Translations under genes and position numbers: made by a program
Source: Deltaproteobacteria bacterium
GTDB taxonomy: Bacteria; Myxococcota_A; UBA9042; PHBI01
DNA length: 55,834 nt
Assembly: GCA_011526585.1 (NCBI GenBank)
Contig: WYBB01000235.1
Span: forward strand, 1-55,834
Reading direction: 5' to 3'
In this document: positions 7,872-17,440 of the stretch, in pieces
Position numbering within the stretch: the first letter of the stretch is position 1
Layout: every line of letters starts with the position of its first letter
The notes under the pieces: generated by a model
The model's input: only the letters and a program-made list of their open reading frames with translations
Databases searched by the model: none
Told to the model about the DNA's origin: nothing

Positions 7872-10800
7872 ATGAAGGAAGGCTTCGCCCGGCGCGCCGC
7901 GCCGCCGCTCTGGGGTGCGCTGGTGGTGACGCTCGTGGGCCTGCACGGCGCACCTCTGGCGCGTGCGCACGGCCCCGACGGGGCGGAGCGCATCGATCCG
8001 ATCGGCTGGGTCTTGCCGGTGGGCGTCGAGGTGGTCGCGAGCCGGCAGGAGGGCGAGCGCCTCGACCTCTACCTGGAGGATGGCGGCAGGCGCTGGTCGG
8101 AGCTCGAGCTCGAGGCGGTCGTGCGTGCGGCGCTGGAGGACGCTTACGAGGCCGGGCTCGGCGTGACCGGGGTCGTGCCGTATGTCGCGCGCGGGGCGGC
8201 GTGGGTGCCGCTGCCGGCGGTCTTGCCCCCGGCGCCGGCGGTGCCGGAAAAGCCGTGGGAGCGTGGGTCGGTGTCGGCCGATCCGGGAGGCGTCGTGCGC
8301 AAGAGCCTGACGACCGCGGTCGGGGCGCGGCGGCGCGGCGCGCTCTCGGGCAAGGTGGTCTACGTGTCGGCGGGCCACGGCTTCACCTGGGATCCGGCGA
8401 TCGCGCGCTGGGCGACGCAGCGCGGCAACACGCACGGGATCGTCGAGGACATGGTCTCGAACGAGGCGATCGCGCAGTGGCTCACGACCTACCTCGAGAA
8501 CGCGGGCGCGACGGTCTTCACCGTGCGCGAGCGCGACATGAACCCGCACATGGTGATCGTCGACGCGGAGGCAGGCGCTGCGACCAGCGGGGAGGGCGAG
8601 GGGAGCTACGCTGAAGAAGGGACCTGGAGCGATTCGACAGGCGGCGGGTTCCGCGGCGGGCTCGCACCCTACGAAGAGGGAGAGAACCCGTTTGCGCTCG
8701 GCACGAGCCGGGTGACGCCGGTGGCGGCGAGCGCGACGGCGACCGCGCGCTGGACCTTCTCCGTGCCGGCGCCTGGCGACTACCGCGTCTACGCCGCGTG
8801 GGTCGCAGGCGACAACCGCGCACCCGACGCGCACTACGTCGTGCACCACGATGGCGGCGCGTCGCACTTGCGCGTGAACCAGCGGCGGCACGGCGGCACG
8901 TGGATGAGCCTCGGCCGGTTCCACTTCGCGCGCGAGGGCGCGGTCGAGCTGCACAACGACTCGGCGACGAGCGGCAGCCACGTCAGCGCCGACGCGATCC
9001 GGGTCGGCGGCGGCATGGGCGACGCGGCGCGTGGCGACGGCGGCGCACCACCGCGCGGGACCTTGTCGGGGCGGCCGCGCTGGGAGGAGAACGCGCGCTA
9101 CCACGTGCAGTTCACCGGCGCGCCGCAGAGCGTGTATCGCTACGCCGGCGACGAGCGCTCGGACGACGTCGGGGTGCGCAGCCGCTATGCCGCGTGGCAG
9201 AACGAGGTCGGCGAGGACGCCGTCTACGTGAGCTGGCACACCAACGCGCCCTCGCCCGGGGTCGGCACCTCGACCTTCGTGTACGGGCCGAACCCGCCCG
9301 ACGGCAGCTACGACTTCACCGGCACACCGGGCAGCGACCGGCTCGGGCGCTTCTTGCACGACGAGGTCGTCAACGATCTGAAGGCGGCCGTCGATCCGGC
9401 GTGGCGCAACCGCGGCTTGTTCTCGGCCTACTTCGGCGAGCTCAACAAGAACCACAACCCCGAGATGCCGTCGGCGCTGTGCGAGGTGGCGTTCCACGCG
9501 ACCGAGAGCGACGCCGCTCATCTGAAGGAGCCGCGCGTGCGCATGGTCGCGGCGCGCGCGTTCTACCAGGCGGTGGCGCGCTACTTCGCGGAGCGCGACG
9601 GGCAGGAGGTGGTGCTCCTGCCGGAGCCGCCCGAGGCGGTGCGCGTCGTCGGGGTGGGTCCGGGGAGGGCGCGCGTGAGCTGGCGGGCGGCGCCCGTCGA
9701 CGCGCAGGATCTCGGCGGGCACGCGGCCAGCGGCTTTCGCCTCTACCGCAGCGCGGATGGGCGCGGGTGGGACGACGGGATCGACGTCGCCGGCCCGAGC
9801 GCCGAGGTCGAGGTGCCGACCGGGGCGCCGAGCTTCTTCCGGGTCACCTCCTACAATGATGGCGGCGAGTCGGTGCCGAGCCCGGTCGTCGCGGTCATGC
9901 CCGCGTGCGAGGCCGGAGCCAAGGGCTTGATCGTGCACGGGTTTTATCGTGCGGACAGCGGGCTCGCGCCGCGCGAGGACCTGAGCGCGTATGGTCTGTC
10001 CGAGGTGCTGCGCGTCAGGATGGCCGAGATGAACCGCTTCGACGGCGTGGTCGCGCACGCGTGGGCGCTGGCGTCGGCGGGGCTCGCCTTCGACTCGGCC
10101 GAGGCGACGGCGCTCGGCGCGGGCGGTCTCGCGCTCGAGGGATATGGGCTCGTCGACTGGGTGCTCGGCGAGGAGTCGACCGCCGACGAGACCTTCTCGG
10201 AGGCGGAGCAGGCGCTCGTCGGCGTGTGGCTCACGGCCGGGCGCACGCTCATCGCGTCGGGCGCCGAGCTGGCGTGGGACCTCGGTGACAAGGGCAGCGC
10301 CAGCGATCGGGCCTTCCTCGCGTCGCTCGGGGTCGGCTTCGAAGCCGACGACGCCGGGACCTACGCGTTGACCTGGGAGGGTGGCGCGCTGGCGCTCGAC
10401 GACGGCACACGCGGCGCCTACGACGTCAACTACCCCGACGTGCTCGCGGTGGTCGGCGGTGGTGAGGTCGTGCTCCGCTACGAGGGTGGCGCGGTCGCGG
10501 GCGTCGCGACAAGAACCGCGAGCGGCGGCACCGCGGTCGTGCTCGGCGTGCCGATCGAGGCGCTCTTCCCCGAGGTCGAGCGCGAGGCCTTCGTGCGCGC
10601 CCTGGTCGAGGGCCTGGGCGGGGCGCGCGCGAGCGGTTGCGAGGTGGCGCCCGACGCCGAGCCCGAAGCGGGGCCGGAGTCTGCGGAGGCGGTCGAGCCG
10701 GTCGAGCCGGGGCCCGATGCGCAGGAGCCCGCCGAGACCGTCGGCCCCGAGGTCGTGGTCGGCGAAGGCGCCGAGGTCGGGCGCACGGCGCGCGAGGTGA

Positions 10801-10943
10801 TCGGCGCGAGCCGCCAGGTCGACGGCGGTTGCGCTTCAGGTGGGGCCCGCTCGTTCGTCTCCTGGCTCATGGGCGTCCTGTTCATCGTGAGCGGATCGTC
10901 GGCGCGACTCGTGCGTAGGAGGCGTGATGGTCGCGCGCCGTGA
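7872..10943 (+). CDS. Secreted N-acetylmuramoyl-L-alanine amidase with inserted golvesin-like domain and sorting tail
   Basis: A 1023-residue exported protein, signal peptide at residues 1-32. The amidase_3 fold starts at about residue 155 with YVSAGHG and is interrupted after RERD by a golvesin C-terminal-like beta domain (about 270-385; WTFSVPAPGDYRVYAAW is diagnostic). It resumes with YVSWHTNAP and ends near 575 after PSALCEVAFH. A fibronectin-III domain (about 595-680) and a ThuA/glutaminase-like alpha/beta domain (about 685-910) follow. A low-complexity Glu/Pro stretch leads to a tail with GGCASGG, a short hydrophobic segment and RRRRDGR, a MYXO-CTERM-like sorting signal. It probably cleaves peptidoglycan amide bonds at the cell surface. 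The start at 7872 is chosen because the signal peptide begins there. Confidence 0.82.
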   Translation: MKEGFARRAAPPLWGALVVTLVGLHGAPLARAHGPDGAERIDPIGWVLPVGVEVVASRQEGERLDLYLEDGGRRWSELELEAVVRAALEDAYEAGLGVTGVVPYVARGAAWVPLPAVLPPAPAVPEKPWERGSVSADPGGVVRKSLTTAVGARRRGALSGKVVYVSAGHGFTWDPAIARWATQRGNTHGIVEDMVSNEAIAQWLTTYLENAGATVFTVRERDMNPHMVIVDAEAGAATSGEGEGSYAEEGTWSDSTGGGFRGGLAPYEEGENPFALGTSRVTPVAASATATARWTFSVPAPGDYRVYAAWVAGDNRAPDAHYVVHHDGGASHLRVNQRRHGGTWMSLGRFHFAREGAVELHNDSATSGSHVSADAIRVGGGMGDAARGDGGAPPRGTLSGRPRWEENARYHVQFTGAPQSVYRYAGDERSDDVGVRSRYAAWQNEVGEDAVYVSWHTNAPSPGVGTSTFVYGPNPPDGSYDFTGTPGSDRLGRFLHDEVVNDLKAAVDPAWRNRGLFSAYFGELNKNHNPEMPSALCEVAFHATESDAAHLKEPRVRMVAARAFYQAVARYFAERDGQEVVLLPEPPEAVRVVGVGPGRARVSWRAAPVDAQDLGGHAASGFRLYRSADGRGWDDGIDVAGPSAEVEVPTGAPSFFRVTSYNDGGESVPSPVVAVMPACEAGAKGLIVHGFYRADSGLAPREDLSAYGLSEVLRVRMAEMNRFDGVVAHAWALASAGLAFDSAEATALGAGGLALEGYGLVDWVLGEESTADETFSEAEQALVGVWLTAGRTLIASGAELAWDLGDKGSASDRAFLASLGVGFEADDAGTYALTWEGGALALDDGTRGAYDVNYPDVLAVVGGGEVVLRYEGGAVAGVATRTASGGTAVVLGVPIEALFPEVEREAFVRALVEGLGGARASGCEVAPDAEPEAGPESAEAVEPVEPGPDAQEPAETVGPEVVVGEGAEVGRTAREVIGASRQVDGGCASGGARSFVSWLMGVLFIVSGSSARLVRRRRDGRAP

Positions 10944-12042
10944 GCCGATCGCCGTCCTGCCCGCCGAGGCCCCGCTGTGGCGCCCGCTCGCCGTACTCGT
11001 GCGCCCGCTGGACCACGCGCGGCGCTGGCTCTGGGGGGTCTCGGCCAAGACGGCCTTCGGGCGGGCGTGCGTGCGGGACCGCGGGCTGCGCCTCACGACG
11101 CTCGCGCTCGCGCACATGGCGGTGGCGGTCGCGCTCACGCTCGTGGCGCCGGTGTGGCTCTTGTTGCTCGGGCCGATCGTGCTCGGCGTGCCGCACGTGG
11201 CGAGCGACGTGCGCTACCTCCTGATCAAGCCGCCGCTCCCACTCGGGCGGCGTGGGCTCGTGCTCCTGCTCGGGCCGCTCATGGCGATGACCGGCCACCG
11301 CGTGCTGGCGACGCTCGGCGGGCCCTACCTGCCCGAGCTCGAGGTCCTCCTCGGCGCGGCCGCGATGATCGGCGGCGTCGCGATCGCACCGGCGGCGCGC
11401 GCGAAGAAGGCGCTCGCGCTGGCGATCATCGCCTCGCTCACCGCGCTCGCGCTCGCATACGCGCACGGCGCGCTGGTCGTGGTGGCGCACGCACACAACC
11501 TCATCGCGTTCGGTCTCTGGCTCTGGCTCTTCGCCTCCGAGACCTCGCGCCGCATGCTCGTCGGCCTCGCGCTCGCCTACCTCGGCGTGCTGGCGCTCTT
11601 CATGTCGGGCGTTTGCGACGGGCTCCTCGTCGAGCACGCCATCGCCTCCGACCTCGGGCACTTCGGCCTCGGCGAGATGGCGATGACCCTCGCGCCCGGT
11701 CTCGACCTCGAGCTCGCTCTACGCCTCGTCGCGACCTACGCCTTCGCGCAGGCGATCCACTACGTCGTCTGGCTCCGCTTGATCCCGCAGCGACTCGACG
11801 AGCGCACCGCGCCGCCGACGCTCCGGCGCTCGGTCGGGCGCGTGCGCCGCGACTTCGGGCGCGTCGGCTTCTGGGTCCTCGTCGCGCTCACCTGCATGGT
11901 GCCGCTCGGCGCGCTCGCCTTCGAGGCCGCCGAGGTCCGCAACCTCTACCTGCTCGCGGCGATCGCGCACGGCTGGCTCGAGCTCGGCATCATCGCCGCG
12001 CTCCTGACGCGCGGGCGCACCCGGGCGGCCGAGGACGCGTGA
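10927..12042 (+). CDS. Polytopic membrane protein with conserved histidines (Brp/Blh-like, tentative)
   Basis: A 371-residue integral membrane protein with about eight to ten helices. Histidines are spread through helix ends: GVPHVASD (about residue 91), TGHRV, VVAHAHN, VEHAIASDLGHF, QAIHY and AIAHGW. The GVPHVASD segment recalls the GxPHGxxD motif of Brp/Blh carotenoid-cleaving dioxygenases, but overall similarity is weak, so function is left open. AGGAGG at 10917-10922 precedes the tandem GTG-ATG starts, and ATG at 10927 has the better spacing. It overlaps the end of the amidase gene by 17 bp and the next gene by GTGA, so the three form an operon. Confidence 0.75.
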   Translation: MVARREPIAVLPAEAPLWRPLAVLVRPLDHARRWLWGVSAKTAFGRACVRDRGLRLTTLALAHMAVAVALTLVAPVWLLLLGPIVLGVPHVASDVRYLLIKPPLPLGRRGLVLLLGPLMAMTGHRVLATLGGPYLPELEVLLGAAAMIGGVAIAPAARAKKALALAIIASLTALALAYAHGALVVVAHAHNLIAFGLWLWLFASETSRRMLVGLALAYLGVLALFMSGVCDGLLVEHAIASDLGHFGLGEMAMTLAPGLDLELALRLVATYAFAQAIHYVVWLRLIPQRLDERTAPPTLRRSVGRVRRDFGRVGFWVLVALTCMVPLGALAFEAAEVRNLYLLAAIAHGWLELGIIAALLTRGRTRAAEDA

Positions 12043-12404
12043 GCCCCGAGTGGTTCTCGCTCTGGTGGCCCGCCTTCCTGGTCACCGTGCTCGGCGAGAC
12101 CCCGGTCGTCGCGCTCTTCGTGCGCGACCGCGTCGGGATCGTGTCGGCGCTCGTCCTCGGCGTGGCGTTGCAGGCCGTGACCCACCCGCTCTTCTGGCTC
12201 GCGTGGGAGCACGAGGCCGCCTTCCTCTACGCGCACTACGACGCCGCGGTCCTCGCCTTCGAGGCGGTGATCTATCTCGTCGAGGCGGCGCTCACCTGGC
12301 TCGCGATCCGCGGTCGCTGGTGCTGGCGCGACGTCGGGCTCGCGCTCATGTGCTCCACCGTCGCCAACACGGTCTCGCTCATGATCGGGATCCTCACCGA
12401 GTGA
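12039..12404 (+). CDS. Small integral membrane protein
   Basis: A 121-residue protein with about four hydrophobic segments. GTG at 12039 overlaps the preceding stop as GTGA, so translation is coupled to the histidine-rich membrane protein. Noticeable residues are GETPVVALFVRDR near the N-terminus and a histidine/tryptophan patch (THPLFWLAWEHE) mid-protein. I do not recognise the family. The tight linkage suggests it forms a complex with its upstream partner. Confidence 0.7.
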   Translation: MSPEWFSLWWPAFLVTVLGETPVVALFVRDRVGIVSALVLGVALQAVTHPLFWLAWEHEAAFLYAHYDAAVLAFEAVIYLVEAALTWLAIRGRWCWRDVGLALMCSTVANTVSLMIGILTE

Positions 12405-12412
12405 CGTCCCCG

Positions 12413-14209
12413 TCAGCGGGCGGCCAGGATGTCGAAGATGGCGGCCAGGCCCTCGTCGTCGAGCTCGGCGGTCAGCGTCAGGCGGTTGTCCTCGCGCCGC
12501 ACCGACACCCCTTGCAGGTGCGGCGCCAGCGCGCTCAGCGCCGGGAACGCGTCGGCCGCCGCGGCGTCCGGGCGGGCGTCGGCCCGCGTGAGCGAGTCCC
12601 GGATCGCGCGCACGCGCGGTCGGATCCGCGGCGGCGCCACCGCCTCCAGCTCGGTCGCGAGCGCGCTCAGGGCGCGCGCGAGCTCGGCGTCGCGGGTGTC
12701 GCTCGGCCGGGCGAGCGCGGCCACGCGCGCGGCCTCGATGCGCGCGAGCACGCGGTCGGCCCGCGCGGTGCGCTCGGCCCGCTCGGCGGCGCTGTCGGAG
12801 CCCGAGCCTTCGCCGAGCGCGAGCGGGAGATCGAAGATGATCTGGCGGCGCTCACCGAGCGAGAGCGCCGCGCCGACCGACGCGAGCTCGCCGGCGTTGC
12901 CGGCTCCGAGCACGACCTCCTTGGCCGGGCTCTGGGGCGGCAGCCAGACCCAGAGCGGGCCCGAGCCGGACAGGCGCGTCAGCAGGCGATCGCCCTCGGC
13001 GCCGAGCGAAGGTGTGCTCGGCTCGATCGCGGCGAGCGTCGCGAGGATCCCTTCGGAGCCCAGGGCGAGCGTGTCGTCGTCGAGCGCGACGGCGCCTTCC
13101 GGCGGTGTCTTGCCAAGGCCGTCCGAGCGCAGGAGCACCGCGCGCGTGCCGTCGGCGAGACCGATGATCAGGCCGTCGGTGATGCCGTCGAGCGGCGTCG
13201 TCCCGGTGAGGCGGTCGAGCGCCTCGGCGGCCTCCGGCGACGTGCGCACGAGCCCGAGCACCGCCTCTTCGGCGGCGAGCACGCGCGGGTTCATGCCGGC
13301 GGCGAAGGTCGCCTCGGGTGGGGTCCAGGCGACGAGCGGCTTCTGCGGCAGGCCTCCCACGTAGAGGAAGAGGCCGCTGCCCAGCGCGAGCAGCGCCAGC
13401 ATCGAGAGCGCCATCGCGCGCAGCGCCAGCCGGCCCGCGTCCTCGCGACCCGAGGCGCGCGCGCGCGTGACGGTGTAGGCGGTGATGACGCCGAAGCCGT
13501 AGAGCACGTTGAGCGGCACCGCCATGAAGACCTGGGAGAGCGGGTCGGGTGGGGTCAGGACGCCGGAGACGATGAACGAGATCACGACGAAGTAGCGCCA
13601 GAACTTGAGCAGCCCCCTGCCGGTGACCGAGCCCCAGAGCGCGAGGAAGAAGAGGACCAACGGAAGCTGGAAGGCCAGGCCGAACATCAGGAGGAACGAG
13701 AAGGCGAAGCTGTAGGTGTTCTGCAGCGTGACCATCACGTCGGTGTGGCCGCCCTCGAGGGTGATGTTGACGAGCCAGTCGGTGATGAACGGCAGGAGCA
13801 CGGTGTAGGCGAAGGCCGAGCCGAGCAGGAAGAACGCGACCGAGAAGCCGGTCAGCGGCAGCACGAAGCGCTTCTCGCGCTGGTAGAGGCCGGGCGAGAT
13901 GAAGGCCCAGATCTCCCAGAAGACGTAGGGCGAGAGGAAGACGAGGTCGGCGAAGAACGCGGTCTTGAGGTAGACGACGATGCTCTCGGTGAGCGAGATC
14001 GTCTGGAAGCTGTAGATGCCGTTGTCCGCCAGCGCTCCGGCGATCGGGCGCGAGAGGAACTCGAAGATCGGGAGCCTCAGCTCCCAGGCGATGAAGAAGC
14101 CGACGACGAGCACGCCGACGATGCGCACGAGGCGCTTGCGCAGCTCCATCAGGTGCTCGCGGAAGCTCATGACCTTGCCGTCTTCGGCGATCGCGTCGGA
14201 GGTGCTCAC
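12413..14209 (-). CDS. tatC: Twin-arginine translocase TatC with a long C-terminal extension
   Basis: A 598-residue protein; ordinary TatC is about 250. Residues 14-255 are TatC: the start FREHLMELRKRL, the conserved FISPGLYQREKRF loop and six membrane helices. A seventh hydrophobic helix (about 262-285) follows, then about 310 residues of non-membrane sequence, rich in Ala/Leu/Glu, with no recognised domain. With six TatC helices (N-in, C-in) plus one more, this extension would face the periplasm. TatC binds twin-arginine signal peptides and works with TatA/TatB. It starts with GTG overlapping the upstream tatA/B stop as GTGA. Confidence 0.92.
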   Translation of the reverse strand: MSTSDAIAEDGKVMSFREHLMELRKRLVRIVGVLVVGFFIAWELRLPIFEFLSRPIAGALADNGIYSFQTISLTESIVVYLKTAFFADLVFLSPYVFWEIWAFISPGLYQREKRFVLPLTGFSVAFFLLGSAFAYTVLLPFITDWLVNITLEGGHTDVMVTLQNTYSFAFSFLLMFGLAFQLPLVLFFLALWGSVTGRGLLKFWRYFVVISFIVSGVLTPPDPLSQVFMAVPLNVLYGFGVITAYTVTRARASGREDAGRLALRAMALSMLALLALGSGLFLYVGGLPQKPLVAWTPPEATFAAGMNPRVLAAEEAVLGLVRTSPEAAEALDRLTGTTPLDGITDGLIIGLADGTRAVLLRSDGLGKTPPEGAVALDDDTLALGSEGILATLAAIEPSTPSLGAEGDRLLTRLSGSGPLWVWLPPQSPAKEVVLGAGNAGELASVGAALSLGERRQIIFDLPLALGEGSGSDSAAERAERTARADRVLARIEAARVAALARPSDTRDAELARALSALATELEAVAPPRIRPRVRAIRDSLTRADARPDAAAADAFPALSALAPHLQGVSVRREDNRLTLTAELDDEGLAAIFDILAAR

Positions 14210-14628
14210 GTCGGGGTCGGTTCGTCTTTGGTGGCCGCGGGCTCGGACGGTGGGGGAGGCCCTGGTGGCTCCTCGGGTGCTCGATCGGGCTCGGCAGCGG
14301 GAGTGGGAGCGGAACTCTGAACGACGCGGCCCGGCACCGGTCCCTTGCCGACCTGGGACCAGTCGCGCTCGATCGATTGCGCCGGGGATGGAGGCGTGGG
14401 TTTGTCGGGTGGTGGCGTAGGCGTCACCGGGTTGCCGTCATCGTCGAGCTCGGCGGCCGCCTCGCGCACCGCGCGCCGCATCTCGACGTCGACCTTGCCC
14501 ATGGCGCCGCGCACCTGGCGCACCCCTTTGCCGATCTGGCGCGCGACCTTGGGCAGCTGGTCGGGCCCGATGAAGATCAAGGCGACCGCCAGGATGATGA
14601 GCACTTCCCAGGTCGAGAGGCCGAACAT
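14206..14628 (-). CDS. tatB: Sec-independent translocase TatA/TatB family protein
   Basis: A 140-residue protein with the Tat hallmark N-terminus: FGLSTWEVLIILAVALIFIG, then GPDQLPKVARQIGK forming the amphipathic helix. A Pro-rich, charged tail follows. The glutamate in the first helix (STWEVL) is more like TatB than TatA, but the family separation is not certain. It is coupled by a 4-bp overlap to tatC. About 130 bp separate it from the upstream penicillin-binding protein gene. That gap holds a hairpin (14659-14680) of unclear role. Confidence 0.9.
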   Translation of the reverse strand: MFGLSTWEVLIILAVALIFIGPDQLPKVARQIGKGVRQVRGAMGKVDVEMRRAVREAAAELDDDGNPVTPTPPPDKPTPPSPAQSIERDWSQVGKGPVPGRVVQSSAPTPAAEPDRAPEEPPGPPPPSEPAATKDEPTPT

Positions 14629-14758
14629 GGCGGCGGGATGGTATGCCTCGGATCCAGGCGCGGCAAACAGAAACGCCGCGACCGCGATGCCTCCTTGCCT
14701 CGCTCGTGTCTCACGGTCGTCGCGCGCCTGTGAGATGGTCCGCGCAGGCCCGCGACGA

Positions 14759-17440
14759 TCAGAACTCCTTCTCGAGCGTGCCGAGCGTCTCGATGCCGTC
14801 GGGCTCGGGCGCCGCCTCGGTCGGCTCGGTGCCCTTCATGTGCGGGATCGTCAGCGCGGCGGTCGCCGGCGCGCCGGGCGCCGCCAGGAGGCCGGTCACC
14901 GGGTCGATCGCGACCGAGACGATCTCCGGCGGCACGACGTCGGCGACGCCGGCGGGTGCGTCCCCCTTGTCGACGCGATCGACGCCGCGCATGAAGGCGG
15001 CCCACATCGTGGCCGCCGTCGAGCCGTAGATCTTGTTGTCGCGCACGCTCGGCCCCAGCGTGCGCTCGTTGTCGTCGGCGCCGAGCCAGGCGACGGTCGC
15101 GCGCGCGCCGGTGAACCCCGAGAACCACACGTCGTAGGGCAGGGTGCCGGTCTTGCCCGCCGCCTCGCGCCCGGCCTTCTTCGCGTTCCTGCCGGTGCCG
15201 GACGCGACCGCGGCGGCGAGGTTCTTCGCGACGAGGTGCGCGGTCGACGGCGCGATCATCGGCACGACCGGCGTCTTCGCGGCGTCGTGCAGCGCGATGA
15301 GCGCGTCGCCGAGCGAGGCCCAGGCGTCGACCGGGCGGTAGTTGCGCTCGAGCACCCGGCCGTCGCGAGCGACCACCTTGCGCACGAGCTCGAGCGCGGG
15401 TCGCCGCCCTGCGCGCGCGAAGGTCCCATAGACCGACAGCATGTCGCGCGGGCGCTGGTCGGCGCCAAAGACCTCGGCCAGGTACTCGCGCTTGTCGGGG
15501 CCGACGTGCGCGCGCAGCGGGCAAACCGGCTCGCCTCCCGGGGTGCGCGGCGGTGCGCAGGGCGGCAGCCCGAGGCGCTCACCCCAGCGCTGCCAGCCTC
15601 CCTTTTCGACGCGGTCGAGCGCGTGCGCGAAGACCCGCACCGACACGGCGTTGTCCGACGCGACGAGCGCGCTCCACACCGGCAGCTCGAGCGCGTCCTT
15701 GCCGCGCACGGTGTACCGGTCCTCGTTGTAGTCCGCGGCCGAGATCACCGCCGACGGCGGCAAGCCCAGATCGTAGGCCAACGCGTAGGCCAGCGGCTTC
15801 ATCGTCGAGCCGGTCGGCCGCTTGCTGAGCGTGCGATCGATCTCGCTGCGATCGAAGTCCCAACCGGTCTTGAGCGCGTCGATCCCGCCCGCTTCGAGCG
15901 GCGTCGAGACGATGACGCCCTCCATCATCGGCACCGGCGAGAGCGCGAAGTGAAGACCGCGCGGCGGCTCGGGCAGCGCCTGCACCACCTCGGTCTCGCT
16001 CTTCTTGCCCTTCTTCGAGCGCGTGGGCTTCTTCGGCTTGGGCGGTGGCGGCGGCTCGATCACCTCGACCAGGACGACGTCACCGACCGCGAGCGCCTCG
16101 TCGAGCGCGCGCAGCTTGCCGTTGAAGCTGACCTTGCCGGACGTGTCGCGCCTGCCTCCCTCCGCATCGCGCGGGAAGATCGTCCACGGCGTCGCCCAGC
16201 TCGCATCCTTTAAATGGAGCACCCCCGAGATCGCCGCGCTCAGCTCGACCCGCGCCAGCTTGTCGGAGACCTCCGCCACGCGCCCGAGCACCCGCGCCCC
16301 GAGCCGCGGCCGCCCCGCGTCCGCCGCCGCCTCGCCCGCGCCCGCCTCCGTCACCCGCGCGACCCAGCGCGCGTTCTTCGCGAAGAAGGCGTCGCGCTCC
16401 CCCTCGCTCACCGCGCGCCCGAGCGGCCCCGGGTAGCCCTGCTTTTCCTGCAGCGCGACGAGCGCCTCGTCGAGCGCCGCCTGCGCCACGCGCTGCGCCG
16501 CCGGGTCGACCGCCATGCGGATCGTCAGCCCGCGCTCGAGGAAGCCGCGCGCGCCGTCGTCCCAGCGCGCCCCGACGCGGCGCACCGCCTCGGTGTACTC
16601 GGGCACCTGGTCGCCCCAGAGGTCGCGCAGCGGGTAGACGACCGGGCGCTCCGCCTTGGCCACCTCGGCCGCCGCCCGCTCGACCCAGCCGAGCTCGACC
16701 ATGTTGTCGAGGATGTGCCCCGCGCGGCGGCTCGCCGCGGCGAGGTCGAGCGCCGGGTTGACGCGGCTCGGGCTCTGCACGCTGCCGGCGAGCAGCGCCA
16801 TCTCCCCGAGCGACAACTCCCAGACGTTCTTCCTGAAGTAGTTCTGCGCGGCCGCCTGCACCCCGTAGCTGTGGTGTCCGTAGTAGATCGTGTTGATGTA
16901 CCAGGTGAGGATCTGCTCCTTCGAGTAGAGGTCCTCCATGCGGCGCGCCAGGATCGCCTCCTTGATCTTGCGGCCCCAGCTCCGCTCGTTGCCGACCAGG
17001 ATCTTGGCGAGCTGCTGCGTGATCGTCGACGCGCCTTCGCGCACGCCGCCGGCGACGAGGTTCGTCACCATCGCGCGCACGATCCCGCGCAGATCGATCC
17101 CGGAATGCTCGAAGAAGCGCGCGTCCTCGGCTGCCAGGAACGCGAGGATCAGCGGGCGCGGCAGCTCCTCCCAGGTCAGCGCCAGGCGCCGCTCGGTGTA
17201 GCGCTCGCCGACGAGCGACCCGTCGGCCGCCTCGAAGCGCGTCACGCCGACGCCCTGCATGCGGTCGAACGCGTCGAGCCGCGGCAGGTCGTGCGCGAGC
17301 GTCGTGTAGACCAGCGCCGCCGCCAGCGCGCCCGAGCACAGCGCGAGCCCGATCCCGGCGAGCGCGACGCGCGCGAGGTGGCGCCACCAGCCGCCGGGGC
17401 GGCGGTTGTCGATGACCAGGGTGCGAGGCGTGTCCTGCAT
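14759..17440 (-). CDS. Class A penicillin-binding protein (transglycosylase/transpeptidase)
   Basis: An 893-residue bifunctional peptidoglycan synthase. One membrane anchor lies at about residues 25-50. The GT51 transglycosylase carries EDARFFEHSGID and ITQQLAK (about 125-170). An inserted OB-like region precedes the transpeptidase, which has STMK (SxxK; the segment reads PTGSTMKPLAY), SDN (SDNAVSV) and KTG (AGKTGTL). Lys/Pro-rich low-complexity sequence sits between the OB-like region and the transpeptidase. It polymerises and cross-links glycan strands in the periplasm. The start at 17440 is chosen over one 29 codons upstream because the shorter form begins just before the cytoplasmic tail and anchor, and the longer one lacks a binding site. 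Confidence 0.93.
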   Translation of the reverse strand: MQDTPRTLVIDNRRPGGWWRHLARVALAGIGLALCSGALAAALVYTTLAHDLPRLDAFDRMQGVGVTRFEAADGSLVGERYTERRLALTWEELPRPLILAFLAAEDARFFEHSGIDLRGIVRAMVTNLVAGGVREGASTITQQLAKILVGNERSWGRKIKEAILARRMEDLYSKEQILTWYINTIYYGHHSYGVQAAAQNYFRKNVWELSLGEMALLAGSVQSPSRVNPALDLAAASRRAGHILDNMVELGWVERAAAEVAKAERPVVYPLRDLWGDQVPEYTEAVRRVGARWDDGARGFLERGLTIRMAVDPAAQRVAQAALDEALVALQEKQGYPGPLGRAVSEGERDAFFAKNARWVARVTEAGAGEAAADAGRPRLGARVLGRVAEVSDKLARVELSAAISGVLHLKDASWATPWTIFPRDAEGGRRDTSGKVSFNGKLRALDEALAVGDVVLVEVIEPPPPPKPKKPTRSKKGKKSETEVVQALPEPPRGLHFALSPVPMMEGVIVSTPLEAGGIDALKTGWDFDRSEIDRTLSKRPTGSTMKPLAYALAYDLGLPPSAVISAADYNEDRYTVRGKDALELPVWSALVASDNAVSVRVFAHALDRVEKGGWQRWGERLGLPPCAPPRTPGGEPVCPLRAHVGPDKREYLAEVFGADQRPRDMLSVYGTFARAGRRPALELVRKVVARDGRVLERNYRPVDAWASLGDALIALHDAAKTPVVPMIAPSTAHLVAKNLAAAVASGTGRNAKKAGREAAGKTGTLPYDVWFSGFTGARATVAWLGADDNERTLGPSVRDNKIYGSTAATMWAAFMRGVDRVDKGDAPAGVADVVPPEIVSVAIDPVTGLLAAPGAPATAALTIPHMKGTEPTEAAPEPDGIETLGTLEKEF

